Source: Enoplosus armatus (lineage: Eukaryota > Chordata > Actinopteri > Centrarchiformes > Enoplosidae). From it: a stretch of 64,000 bases of DNA. Below the pieces are notes generated by a model. The model saw only the letters and a list, made by a program, of their open reading frames with translations. It ran no database searches and was not told the DNA's origin. Both the position numbers and the translations under genes were made by a program. Positions 36,434 to 47,367 of the stretch are shown here, piece by piece. The stretch covers positions 9,794,501 through 9,858,500 of the forward strand of contig NC_092183.1 of assembly GCF_043641665.1 (NCBI RefSeq). Direction: 5' to 3'. The stretch's first letter is position 1; each line of letters starts with the position of its first letter.

Positions 36434-38764
36434 CTCAGGAGTGAGCTCCCATGCTGTGTGGATTTGTATCAAAGCTGAGACATAAAACTGAACTGGCAGA
36501 CTGGGAGCCATACCACTCCAACCCTCCAGTCTGCTGCTTTGGGTAGAATTTCTGTACATGTGTGTGTACATGGTTGTTTAAGCATGTGAGAAAATAATGT
36601 ATGCAAGGAAGTGATTTTTGCTTGCGCATTAGTGTGTGTCTTTGAGCTGAAAGACTCTTTTTTATTCAGATTTTGTACTCTGTTTTTCAGATCAGCCCTC
36701 TAGCTTTTGGCACAGCCCATTTCACGTCCTTGAATGTAAGCTGGATACTGGAGGGTGATGAAAAGTTGTTGGGTTGAAATATGTTAGTCTTTATGTGGGT
36801 GCATTATCACCCTGCACAATTAGGATTGTCTGAATTTACTCTGGATGACCTCACCTCGCATGACGGAGGCGATGAACGAAGCATGGTCAGGTTTTTTACT
36901 GCTGTAATGAGGTAAAAAGGAGACATGTGCACAACAGCTTACATGCACATACACGCTAGTGTTCACGTACATATGGTGAAACAGTAAGCACATGCTTACA
37001 CATCTACAAAGGCATGTCATGTACGCGGACGGCATGTATCACCCTGTGCTGATTGTTACTCAGGCATGCAAACTTGCTCACATGTCAGTGTGATGCTTAT
37101 TATGGTTGTTTATAGCAGTGGAAATTAACATTCTCTATGGTTTTGTCTCTTATGGGAGGGGGTGATACGGACTATAAATCTACTTGATCTGTGTACAGTG
37201 TCATGGTGTATTACACACCATTTTACCATGGCTTCGTCTTGCAATGATAGCGATACCACATCATTGCGTCTACACACACACGCGAACTCACACACAGTTG
37301 GCGTACAAATCCCAGTTGCATAGCTTCCTGTGTTGCCCGTCTCCGGCCCATGCTGAGTGTGTAATGAGCGGAGCTTGAGTAAGATTAAGGCAGATATTGT
37401 ATGGCGTTGGAGGATTGGTTTCACTTTGAGCCTCAGTGTTGTGGTGGAGCGCACTCCAGTGCTTCTGCTGGCTGGCTGAATGACCAGCAGGATCCCCACT
37501 GTTAGTCTCCTGTCATTTGTCATAGCGTTTTGCTCGACACTGCTAATGTGTTTCGAGGCGAACACGCACCACCCATCGGGGGGTATTTTTTCTTTGGAAA
37601 TGTGAACACTGTTGTAAACTCTAAGGAGGCGCACTGGGAAGATGGCCATGAAAGGATGAGAGGCATTGGTAAAGAGAAAAAGATAGTAGGGATAGAACAG
37701 GGGTTGTTCGGGAGGAGAAAGGGGGGGTCTTAGATATGTGATGTGGTTTGTTGGCTCCCTGTGAAGCACATGAGGAGGGTAGAGGGGAAGTGATTGTGAG
37801 AAGAAGATGGTGTTGTGGGGAGGAGGGAATTAAAGAAAGTGCATAGGGTTTGGAGGGCAGAGAGAGGGAAGAACAGAGAGAAAGAACAAGGCCTCAGAGA
37901 GAAAAGGGGGATAAACAGAAACAGAAAGGCTGAAAGTCAGGAGACGAAGACGGGATGTTCAAATAAAGGGGTGAAAAGCACAGGATAAGAGAAAAACATT
38001 GAAAGAGAGGGTCTAAGGACTGTTATCATCTGGAATCTATAGAGAATGGATGGCCAACATGAAGAGGCTATAATCACATCCATCAACAACACTGTCTATT
38101 AAAGCCTGTTCTTCTTCTACTCCGCCTTCCTCCCTCTGTCTCTCCAAACCACCAGCCATGGTCAATTCGCCAGAACACTAAAGAGAAGATCTTTGCACTG
38201 TAAGGATGATGACTGTAATATCAACAGTTATAGAAAGGAAAGAGAACAAAGGCTGTACATCTGGTTCCCTATCCTCTTGGACTACATCCTCATCCTCTTC
38301 CTCATGTTTTCAGGTGAATGTACAGCTCATTTTCTGTACAAAAGATGCATGCAGACAAAACACGAGACAAAAGAGAGAGTGATTAACCTCTGCAGCAGTG
38401 TTTAAAGTAGCGGGAAAGAGTGGGAATTTATATATTTAAGTTTTGTAATGTCCCTATACGGTACAGTAACAGCACTACTGACAATATAAATACTCTATGT
38501 AATAATATCAGCAGATAAGTTGAAGCTATCTTCCCCCAGATTTTATGTCAAAAGTTTGTATGTTTAATACAGTGCAGTGTAAGTGGATACTGGCCACTGC
38601 AATTGAAAGTAAAACTCTCTTTTGACATTAACAGTTCAGGAAATGTTTCCAGTGATACAGAGTGATGAGACAATGGGGAGAAAGTACAAATGTGCTGCTG
38701 ATTATGCACCTGAATCTAAGTAGGAAAATCAAATATTGTCTGCTAAATTTCCAGAGTTTTTTTT

Positions 38765-38781
38765 GGGGGGGGGGGGGGGGG
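38765..38781. repeat. Poly-G run of 17
   Basis: Seventeen consecutive G, 68 bases before the poly-C run, and preceded by eight T. Confidence 0.92.
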
Positions 38782-38849
38782 AGTGAGGGGATAAAAAAAA
38801 AAGATGATAATGAGCTCTGCTTATACAGTACTGTATATAAAAGCACCTA

Positions 38850-38874
38850 CCCCCCCCCCCCCCCCCCCCCCCCC
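38850..38874. repeat. Poly-C run of 25
   Basis: Twenty-five consecutive C, the longest G/C homopolymer in the window, within 110 bp of G17. Confidence 0.92.
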
Positions 38875-39159
38875 TGTCTCCTCGCCCATTCTCCTCTGTC
38901 CTTCCTTCTTGCCTAAGCTCTGTCTGCTTAGCCAGTGATAAGCCACTGGAGCGTTGCCTGGTTGAGGCTGCTTCAACAAATTCACTTTGCTATCAAGCTA
39001 ATAGGATTTTGTTTCTTCAGCTCATGCTAAAGATGGCATCTTTGGACATAAGGAGAAAGAGATGAGGTTTGGTGTTGAAGAGGCGTTATGAGAGAAGACA
39101 GCAACTTCAAGGGGGATAAACCACACTTCTGTCTCCCTTTCTTTCTTATCCCCCCTCAT

Positions 39160-39205
39160 CTCCCCCCTCCTTCTCCTCCTCCTCCTGCAACCCCCCCCCC
39201 CCCCC
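39160..39205. repeat. C-rich patch with CCTCCT units and C15
   Basis: CCCCTC and CTCCTC units lead into CAA and then fifteen C (39191-39205). Confidence 0.88.
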
Positions 39206-40200
39206 TCCTATAGCATGAAAATCTCCTCACTTTTTCTTGGCGCGGGATCAAACAGTGCGTTCTGTAGGGAATTTCATTTAGGATTCTGGCTTTTTTTTCC
39301 TTCGAGGGGTGTTTGGGCCAATGAGCTTGCGAGCCAAGCAACATCTGTTTTCATGAATACCTAATGGCTATGTGTCACCAGAGTCAAACGCCTGCTCTGA
39401 GAGATGGTCCCACTGTTATTACCATCATGGTTATTTAGCCACCAGTTTCTCATTAGGGTCTTTCTCTCTCGCCTGTCCCCATGGAGGGAACAATTGGATT
39501 AGCAGCTAGTTTTTACAGTATATGCTAGAGCCCTATATTACAGATTATTTATTTTTTTATGTGGGGGGATTTATTTGTAGTGTGCCTTGTGTGTTTAATT
39601 GGTAAGCCGTGATACTTTAATATTACGATAACGCCACCAAGGGAATAGGAAGGCATTATGTGCTGAAAATCAAACAATTCAGTGATAATATCCAGTAGGA
39701 GAAGGTGTTGGAGTATAGAAATGATGTGAGAGGAATGTTAGGACATTAAACCTGGTTGTTGTAGAAACTGTAAGCAATTTGTTTCCAGAAACTTGTGGCC
39801 TATTGTTTGTGTGATAATAGTTTCTTAGACAGTGCCACTATTTTAGGTTTCTTGTGTTAAAGCTTTCAGATACTACCCTTGCTCATGTTGCTATGGAGAC
39901 AGTGGCAGACAGGGGTCATGGTCAGGTCAATGTAGGGTCTACAGACATTCATTCAGAGGTCAGGAGTCAGTGGTAATTGTTGCCACGGTGGGGAGCAGCT
40001 CCTGGTTCAATCAGGCTGTAAAGATTAGAGTTTTATTACGTTTGAAATTACATTTTGAATCCTTGGATACACACGACTCTCGCCCAAAAGTTGCTAATAT
40101 AGTCACCTTTTTTTTATTACAGCACAGTGCTGTGACCTCACCTTGGCAGTGTTTGGAGCTCTGTTTTCCTGGAACAACATTTTCCAAGTTAACGATTACG

Positions 40201-40203
40201 TGT

Positions 40204-40236
<33 letters not shown>
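40201..40236. repeat. (TG)n microsatellite
   Basis: About 17 TG units with one TA interruption near 40208. Confidence 0.95.
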
Positions 40237-41170
40237 GTATTGATGATTGTTATACTAGACATGTTGAACTAGTTTCATGGACGACCTAACGTCTCATAAA
40301 GTGATGAGACAGAGTGTGACGATGTGATCTGGCATAGCTGTGGTTGTAATGCGGTTGTCGCGCTCCATCCCTTTAATGCACTCATTCCTTTCACACTCCT
40401 CCTCCCTTTTTTCTCTCTATCTTTTCTGTTCTGGTCTCCTTCGCTTTGTCTTGCTCTTCATGTACATTCTGCTCATCTGAAAAGCGCCCTTTTTTTCAAG
40501 CATAGTCTACTCATGTTGTTTCACTGTCAGGGGGAAAATGTAAAATACTGTAACTTTTGAGGAAAAGACACCGTACAGCCTCAGTGACAGGCGCTACGGT
40601 GTGTGCAAAGGAAAATAAAGGATGACTGAAGCCACACTGGAAAGCACACATTTTCACCATCGATCAGCAACCCTGTCCAGTTCGGGATCTGCCGTCTCTG
40701 CTCTCCCCGAGTCTTTAGAACAGTGTGAGTCCATTGATTAGTCTTTGTCATCGTGGTGTGTGTGCTGGTGAACCAGCAATCCTAATGGAGCCGAGTCCAT
40801 CCAGCCAAGCTGCAGGAGCAGTGAGCAGTAGCACCAAAAATGCAACAGCTCATTCGTTCTCAACAGGAGCCGACTTAGGAGGCAAATTCAGTGTAATTAA
40901 AGCCAGTCTGTGTAATTGAAGAATTCCTCTCTCTATCATAGTAGCAAGGAAATTACACGCTGCAATATGACTTGTTGGGCCATTGTACAGAATTTGTTGT
41001 GGTATAATTCAGTGGCCTCCCCACCCTCCCATCTTCACTCCCTCCTGTCCTCCCCTGTTCTATCTTCATCCCCCCTCTCCCTTCCTCTTCATATCCATTA
41101 GCCTAATGAACACCCTCCAATTTCCTGCCATCGGGACAAACACAGTACACAGTATTGTTCTCTCTTTTTC

Positions 41171-41214
41171 TGTGTGTGTATGTGTGTCCAAGTGGCACAC
41201 ACACACACACACAC
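41171..41214. repeat. (TG)n and (CA)n arranged as an inverted repeat
   Basis: A TGTGTGTGTATGTGTGT arm (41171-41187) is separated by CCAAGTGG from a 19-base CA arm (41196-41214). The arms are complementary with one mismatch, so the transcript can fold into a hairpin with an 8-base loop. Confidence 0.9.
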
Positions 41215-41786
41215 TCCTGCATGTGTGTACCGCGTTTGCATGTGTGTTTGACAGGGAAAGCGGGCAGGAGAGAACGCGTTGGTAAGCTCTCATTAAAATA
41301 GATGGCGGTAATCAAAGTGCAGAGCAATTAGCCATGGCTGAGTGGGCGGAGGGTGTACACTGTGTGTTACCGTGTGCCACTGTGTCAGGCCTATTGGTAA
41401 ACATCGTGATAGTTCACCTCTCTCTGCATGTGGACACGGAGCAGAAGAGTTACGATATGCAGCCCTGAGGGGCATGCTCAGCTCAATTTATCACAGGCAG
41501 ACTGGCTGTTTTCTTTAGTGCCTGAAACAAGATTCTGTTACTAGCTGGTAGTTATTGGTTGTATTATCTGATCTGAAGAAATCACACTTAATCATAGTGA
41601 AATGCTATAGTATGTTTTTTCAGAGATTTCAGAGAAATAGAGCATTTAACCTATGACCAGTAAACCTTACTTTATTAAAACAAGTTAAGAAATCTGCCTA
41701 TTTCTAAGAATATATATATATATATAATTTTTTTTTAGAAATTAGTGTCTCGATCGTAAAACAAGAAAGTATTTGTATACTGTGTT

Positions 41787-41952
41787 GGGGTCGTCCTTGT
41801 GGCCTTGTGGTTAACATGCATATCATATGACTGCATCATCCTGGCTTGATTCCAGCTGGGGACGTTTGTTGCATGTCATACCCCTCTCTCATTCCCCATT
41901 TCCTGTCTGTATCTTTACTGTAAAATGCTGTACTGTTTATGATCAAAAAAAA
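41787..41952 (+). mobile_element. tRNA-derived SINE (teleost type), degraded
   Basis: The A box TGGCCTTGTGG is at 41800-41810 and the B box GGCTTGATTCC at 41843-41853, with tRNA-like spacing. The tail has GCATGTCATACCCCTCTCTC, then CCATTTCCTGTCTGTATCTT and an A8 run. I recognise this tRNA head plus TCTCTC/TTTCCTGTCT body from common acanthomorph SINEs. Sense orientation within the host gene; several changes in both boxes suggest an old, silent copy. Confidence 0.75.
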
Positions 41953-42314
41953 GTTCTTGATTAAATTGATTTTGATTGAAAAGACTCTATTATAGACAAA
42001 AGTGACTTGATAAGAAGTTCTGTTTTGGGTGTTTTTTAGGGTACAAACAAGACAAAGATGTGTAAAATCAAAAAACACAGGCCTAAGTTAAGCTGTAGAT
42101 TCCATAAGCAAATACATATACAGTGTGCTGAGGAGTTTTAAGCAGTTTTCTTCTGCTCTACCCGACTGCATGTTTCAGAAAGAGGAGAGGCACCAAGAAA
42201 GCAGATGCATCCACTGCTTTTATTCCCCACAGTGACATCTATCATGGGCAACCATCTCTAACCTCACTGTTCGTCTCACATGGGCTGAGCTCCACTAACT
42301 TTCTCTCCTGCAAT

Positions 42315-42317
<3 letters not shown>

Positions 42318-42362
<45 letters not shown>
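42318..42362. repeat. (AC)22 microsatellite
   Basis: Uninterrupted AC run. Confidence 0.97.
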
Positions 42363-42365
<3 letters not shown>

Positions 42366-42983
42366 GCACAAACACCACTGTGTCAACTCAGACCTGAGGC
42401 TGTAAGTGTTATCGCCATCTGCCACGGGGCAGTGCTCATCTTCTCCTGAGTTATTTATTGTGTTATGGCTGCAGTGGGCTGACCGTGGAGGCAGATAGGG
42501 GCATGGCAGTGCTTTACAGAACCCAGTTGTTCGTTTACAGGTGAGTATCTCCCTTGCATGTCCTCAGGGAAACTGCTTAGGTGCAACAGAGGAAGGAACT
42601 GCAGAGGCAGAGTGAAGCGCTATTAGAGACCCTTGTTGTGTGAGCGAAGTCAGGCCAGTTTGGTTTCTGCTGGCAACCAAGAAGCTGCTTTAAAATGCTG
42701 TTTGTGCATGTGCATCACGGAGGCCTGTCAGTGTTGGCAAGGCAACAGGCTGTCCATTTGGATGAGCTTAAAGTGAATAACTGCCACTTAACCTCACAAA
42801 GTGCTTAGTTGGCTTTTCCCTCTGGTTTTTGACGGACAAATCAACTGGTTTGTGAGTGACACTTGGATTTGGAGATGGTGAATTTTTTGGCTGATGTTGT
42901 ATGTAATAACAGCCATGAGTTCACAGGTGAATTAATATCAAAATAACTCCAGAAGCCTGCACTTTTCGAACTCAATATTATTT

Positions 42984-43309
42984 TTAGAGGCAGAATGAGT
43001 CAAAGTTGCCCCCCCTGTCCTGGCTTGTAGCTTCCACTTGAATGCGTCCTTACGATCTGGCACCTGGTTGCTACGTTTTTAAAAAGTCCTGCTCTCAAAC
43101 CATGCGCGTTGTTATTGGCTAGGGGCTACACACCCATTGCCCAAAGGCTGACGCCCAGAAACGTTGCAAACACAGCAAAATATGAAAACACAGGCAGAGG
43201 GCAGCGTCTCTGCAGATACAGATACTGAGTGACGATTGAGAGAGATTATTTTTGTATTTTTGAGTCTATACATCGTTTTTTAGGAAAATCCTACTCATTC
43301 TGCCTCTAA
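42984..43309. mobile_element. MITE with perfect 17-bp terminal inverted repeats
   Basis: TTAGAGGCAGAATGAGT at 42984-43000 is matched exactly by its reverse complement at 43293-43309, giving a 326-bp element. Inside are CATGCGCGTTGTTATTGGCT and CCCATTGCCCAAAGGCTGAC, which I associate with a dispersed fish repeat. There is no coding frame, so it is non-autonomous. No clear target-site duplication was found, so the superfamily is not assigned; TATACATCG occurs both inside the right end and just outside it. Confidence 0.75.
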
Positions 43310-45428
43310 TGTATACATCGAGAACTGCTAAATGACCATTTGCTCAGAGTAGAACTCCTGCTTTCTCTATATTGAAACAATTCATGTATACTTACAGCTG
43401 GAGTAAATGCCTCAAGCATTTAAAGACCCCAACTTTCACTGAGGATGAGATGGGACCGCGCCACATATAAGGGTCTTGGTGTTTCTGCTTTCCGTTAGCT
43501 GCGTTGGCCTGAAAAGTGTGCTCATTCCGTGCTCGCCTCTCCTCTCAAAAAAAGCACAGGTTGGACAGGAAAGCTGAGGATGATGGGCATTTATGGCCCC
43601 AGTTATGACCCCATCGGCACATTTTTGAGCGGGCTGATGACAAGCTGCTGGAATGCCCTGCCATTTTGCAGAGTCGTTTGAAAACATGATTAACGGTGGT
43701 GGAACACAATAGGAATGTGATTCTCATTTGAGCAGTGGGTACGGCAGGCTAGCCTGGGAAATCATCCAGGCCCTAATTGCTGAAGCAGACCCTGATTCAG
43801 ATGGCTGGAACTTACACACACACATGCTCAAACAGATAGGGACAGAAAGTGTATCTTACAGCCTTTGCTTCTGGATTAATAATTTTGTAATGTTATCATA
43901 ACAATAAACAAATATGGGATATGTCTATGAACTTTATGTCATGGTTGTGCTTGAGGAACTGCTATAGTAAGTGGGAGCTTTTTTTAATGTGTGGTATCAG
44001 AAGTCTATTGTAAGTTGTACATATTTACTAATTTTTTAAAATCATTTTATTACATATTTTACAGTCAAATCCATCTTATAATAAATACCATACAAAGACA
44101 CAAAAAGTGAAATATGTTAAAGCATATGTAAAGCACGTTTTTTTAAAGATTGTATTTCTTTTATTTTTTAAGTTTTTCATTTATATGACATCCATAACAT
44201 CCAAATGAAGTAATGACAAAACACAAACTTTGAAAAAAAAAACCCAAACAAACAAAAAAAGACCTGGTGATTATTGCAATTGATTTATCAGTCTCAGGCA
44301 ATTTTCACCTCTGTTCAAGTTGTTCCTCTTTCTGTAATTTAAAATCATTTCTGGCAGCTAACGGCTTCTTCTTAAGATAAGAAAATAAAATTTGATACTG
44401 AGTGATCGCTTCGCTGATATTTTGTGGAGAAAGACACTTTTAATTATATCCCAAATCAGCAACAGAACAATAGTCCACGTCTACGCATATTATCAGAGGG
44501 TCAGCAATTTCAAAAGCAATGAACATGTTCCCTCTCATTCAATAAAACCTGTATTGCTCCATTTTAAGATTATTGTTTTTCTTCAGTATGAAGTATTTGC
44601 TTACTGAAGGGCTCTTTTGAGGTATTGGATATTTTTATATCCTCTTATATTAGCCCAATGAAAAAAGTCTTAAAGTTTTTTGTCCAGAGGATTCCAGAAA
44701 CTCAGTGTTGCACATCGTCTGAGGAAGCAGAACCGCTGCTTCCTTACACTTGTGTATGGATTTATGGGTGATGTAAAGAAAATTTACAGCAAGAATCATT
44801 TTGCAAGAGCGTTCTCAGAAGTATAAACCCCCGTCTTGCCTTGCTCTCCTCCTCTTTGCTGCTCCGCCCTTCCATTTCATTAAGTCTAAAGACAGCCATA
44901 GAAGTCTGAAGTCTCGTCTGTCACCGCTGCTGCCTCCTCCTCCTCCTTTTATGTTTTCAACCTCTCCCTAGACCTTCAACCGCTTTTCTTTATACATTTC
45001 ATGCTTTCTTTCTTTTTCGCCCTCTTCTCTCGAAAATCATCCATTTCTATTTCCCAGCTGCTTTTGTGTGTCTAGACAGCCGTGTAATTGTGGGCCGTGT
45101 GAGGAGCAGGGATGAGACGAGGCCTTGTGTTGGTCAGCACCGTGCTAGTGTACCTACCTACAGCCATTCTCCCAGCAGCGTCTTTGTTCCTGTTCCATTG
45201 TGATCGGCCAGCTGAAGAGAAGCGCTACACATGTTGTTTGGCTGGAAGACTGTCTGCAGTCTTTGTGATAAATATGGACCTCGGTTTCTCTCAAGTATTG
45301 TTACTATTCTTCCTCTTGCTGCCTGTCTGCTTGGATACCTCTGGCTGTGCTGCATAAAAGAAGATTAGCTTCACCTCTGAGAGACACATGCACTCATTCG
45401 CACAAGCACAAACAACACACTGCGTAAT

Positions 45429-45429
<1 letters not shown>

Positions 45430-45459
<30 letters not shown>
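45430..45459. repeat. (AC)15 microsatellite
   Basis: Pure AC run. Confidence 0.95.
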
Positions 45460-45462
<3 letters not shown>

Positions 45463-47340
45463 GTTGTCCCTCAACCCCTTTGCCCCTCCTTTATTGTCCC
45501 ACATTTCCTTGCTGAGCCTCGCTGTAGACTCCTTCCAGCTTGCTGTATGTGGATATTATTCAATGAGGTGGCTGGACTTGTATGTTTAGAAGTCTCTTGT
45601 ATTCCACAGAGATCATTTTTAAGACACAAATTAACTAATTGTATGTGTTGGCATGAGAAGGAACAAGACTGCACAATGAATACACAGTATATCTCAACTG
45701 ATTTCTATAGATGGATGTAATGCTAACAGAAGATTTTACACTGAAAACCCTAACCATTACTCGTGTCAATCATACCATTGGATGCCTGTCAAAAAAATAC
45801 TAAACATGGAAAATGATAGCAATTAGCATACAGTGCACAATACAAATCTCAAATAACCATTAAAGTTTTCATATTTAAAGTATGACCACGGCAACAAGCT
45901 CATAGAAGAGATTAAGTTTCAAATATCAAACACTGAGCTAGGATTAAGAGCAGATCTCTGGGCTTTCAGGTTTAACCTCTGGTTGTACAACAAAACATGC
46001 TCACACACACACGAGTAAAATACAGTCAGGGGCCAGTTGTCCTGTAAGGGAGCGTTAAGCACAGTATAGAGCTCAGATTGAGGAGATAATCTGCTGGTTG
46101 CTTGATGATTTTCTAAGTGCTTTTTCTTCTTTTTTTATGTTTCAAACACTGGTCAAGGTTGCAAGAGTGCCCATATTACAGAAGATGTACAGAGTGATGA
46201 TAAAAGCTTTACTAGTTTTCTGAGGCTTTGATGACTCACTAGTAGTAGTAGTGCTGTTAGGACTTCTTTTTCCTTGACTTGAAAGTCCATTTTCCTGACC
46301 TTCCCTAATCAGTATAGTACAGATAAGATTTAATCCCTCTGATAATTCTGGTCTACCCTTTTTATTTTATTTGCAACTACTTTAGAAATTAGTAGTGATG
46401 AGGCCACAGTATTTTCTAAAACCTAAAATAATTAAGTGAGCTAATCTAATGTATGGAGCTTTGCAATGGCAGTGAGCAGAGATTGGGAAAATATGGCCCA
46501 AGAGCAAATTCAATTCTGGGAAATAAAAATGGGCTTTAAAAAAACCCATCTTGGTTCCTCAGTCAGTGGCTTTTCCACCTTAATCTACACTACTTAGCTT
46601 GTCATACCTTTGGGCCTCATTTACATGTAAAGACCCTGCAAAATGCTTTCGTTAATCACAAGATAAATTAGTGGTGATGTAGTTACCATGGTTTCAAAGT
46701 AACATAATTTAATTTTCTTCCTAAAAACTCCGGGGGAAGAGCAATTATGTATCAGCAAAGCAAATCACTATATTTTTTCTCTCCTGATATATATATATAT
46801 AGCTGCATCTGCACCTCTTTAAGGTGTTTCAGAGAGATTATTAAATTGTTACTTCCTATTACGAGTACTTGGATATTGATTAATAATTCTTTCCCCTCTT
46901 TCAAGTAGAAGATGTGCTGTATCAAGTATCAGTTAGGACAAGCTAATTTATTTTTTTATTTTTCTATACAAAATTCAGCCTCTTATCCTTCAGTGTGGAG
47001 TCGAACAAAGGCTACATTCTTTGGCAGGCAGCATTAGCTGGCAAGAAAACAAAATTAAATATAAAAGATGTTCAGGGTTAAGCAAAGTCCTCGAGGTCCA
47101 GTTGTGTGGGTCCCATAATTCAATTTAGATAGAAAATGCGTGTATGACTGTGTTTAAGGAAGAAAATCCCATACACGCCAAGAACCAAACCTAAGTTTGA
47201 TTTTGTTTGTATGCGACTGTAGGAAGGAGATAGAGAGAGGACTGACAGTTTTATTGTTTACCTCTAGCTGTTTGTGCCGTCAGCGCGGTGACAGTGAGCC
47301 AAACACACGCTGACCCCTGATGAGGCTCGCTCTCTCGGTC

Positions 47341-47367
47341 CTCTCTCTCTCTCTCTCTCTCTCTCTC
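47341..47367. repeat. (CT)13 microsatellite
   Basis: Pure CT run; an imperfect CT stretch precedes it. Confidence 0.93.

Noticed and set aside
36691..36735. 45-nt open segment between TGTTTTTCAG and GTAAGC (ISPLAFGTAHFTSLN)
   Set aside because: Good acceptor, but no match to FBXL17. The donor context AAT|GTAAGC is poor, so it looks like a chance pseudo-exon.
44030..44700. AT-rich stretch suspected to be an old LINE or retrocopy
   Set aside because: No frame, terminal repeat or tail could be identified on either strand.
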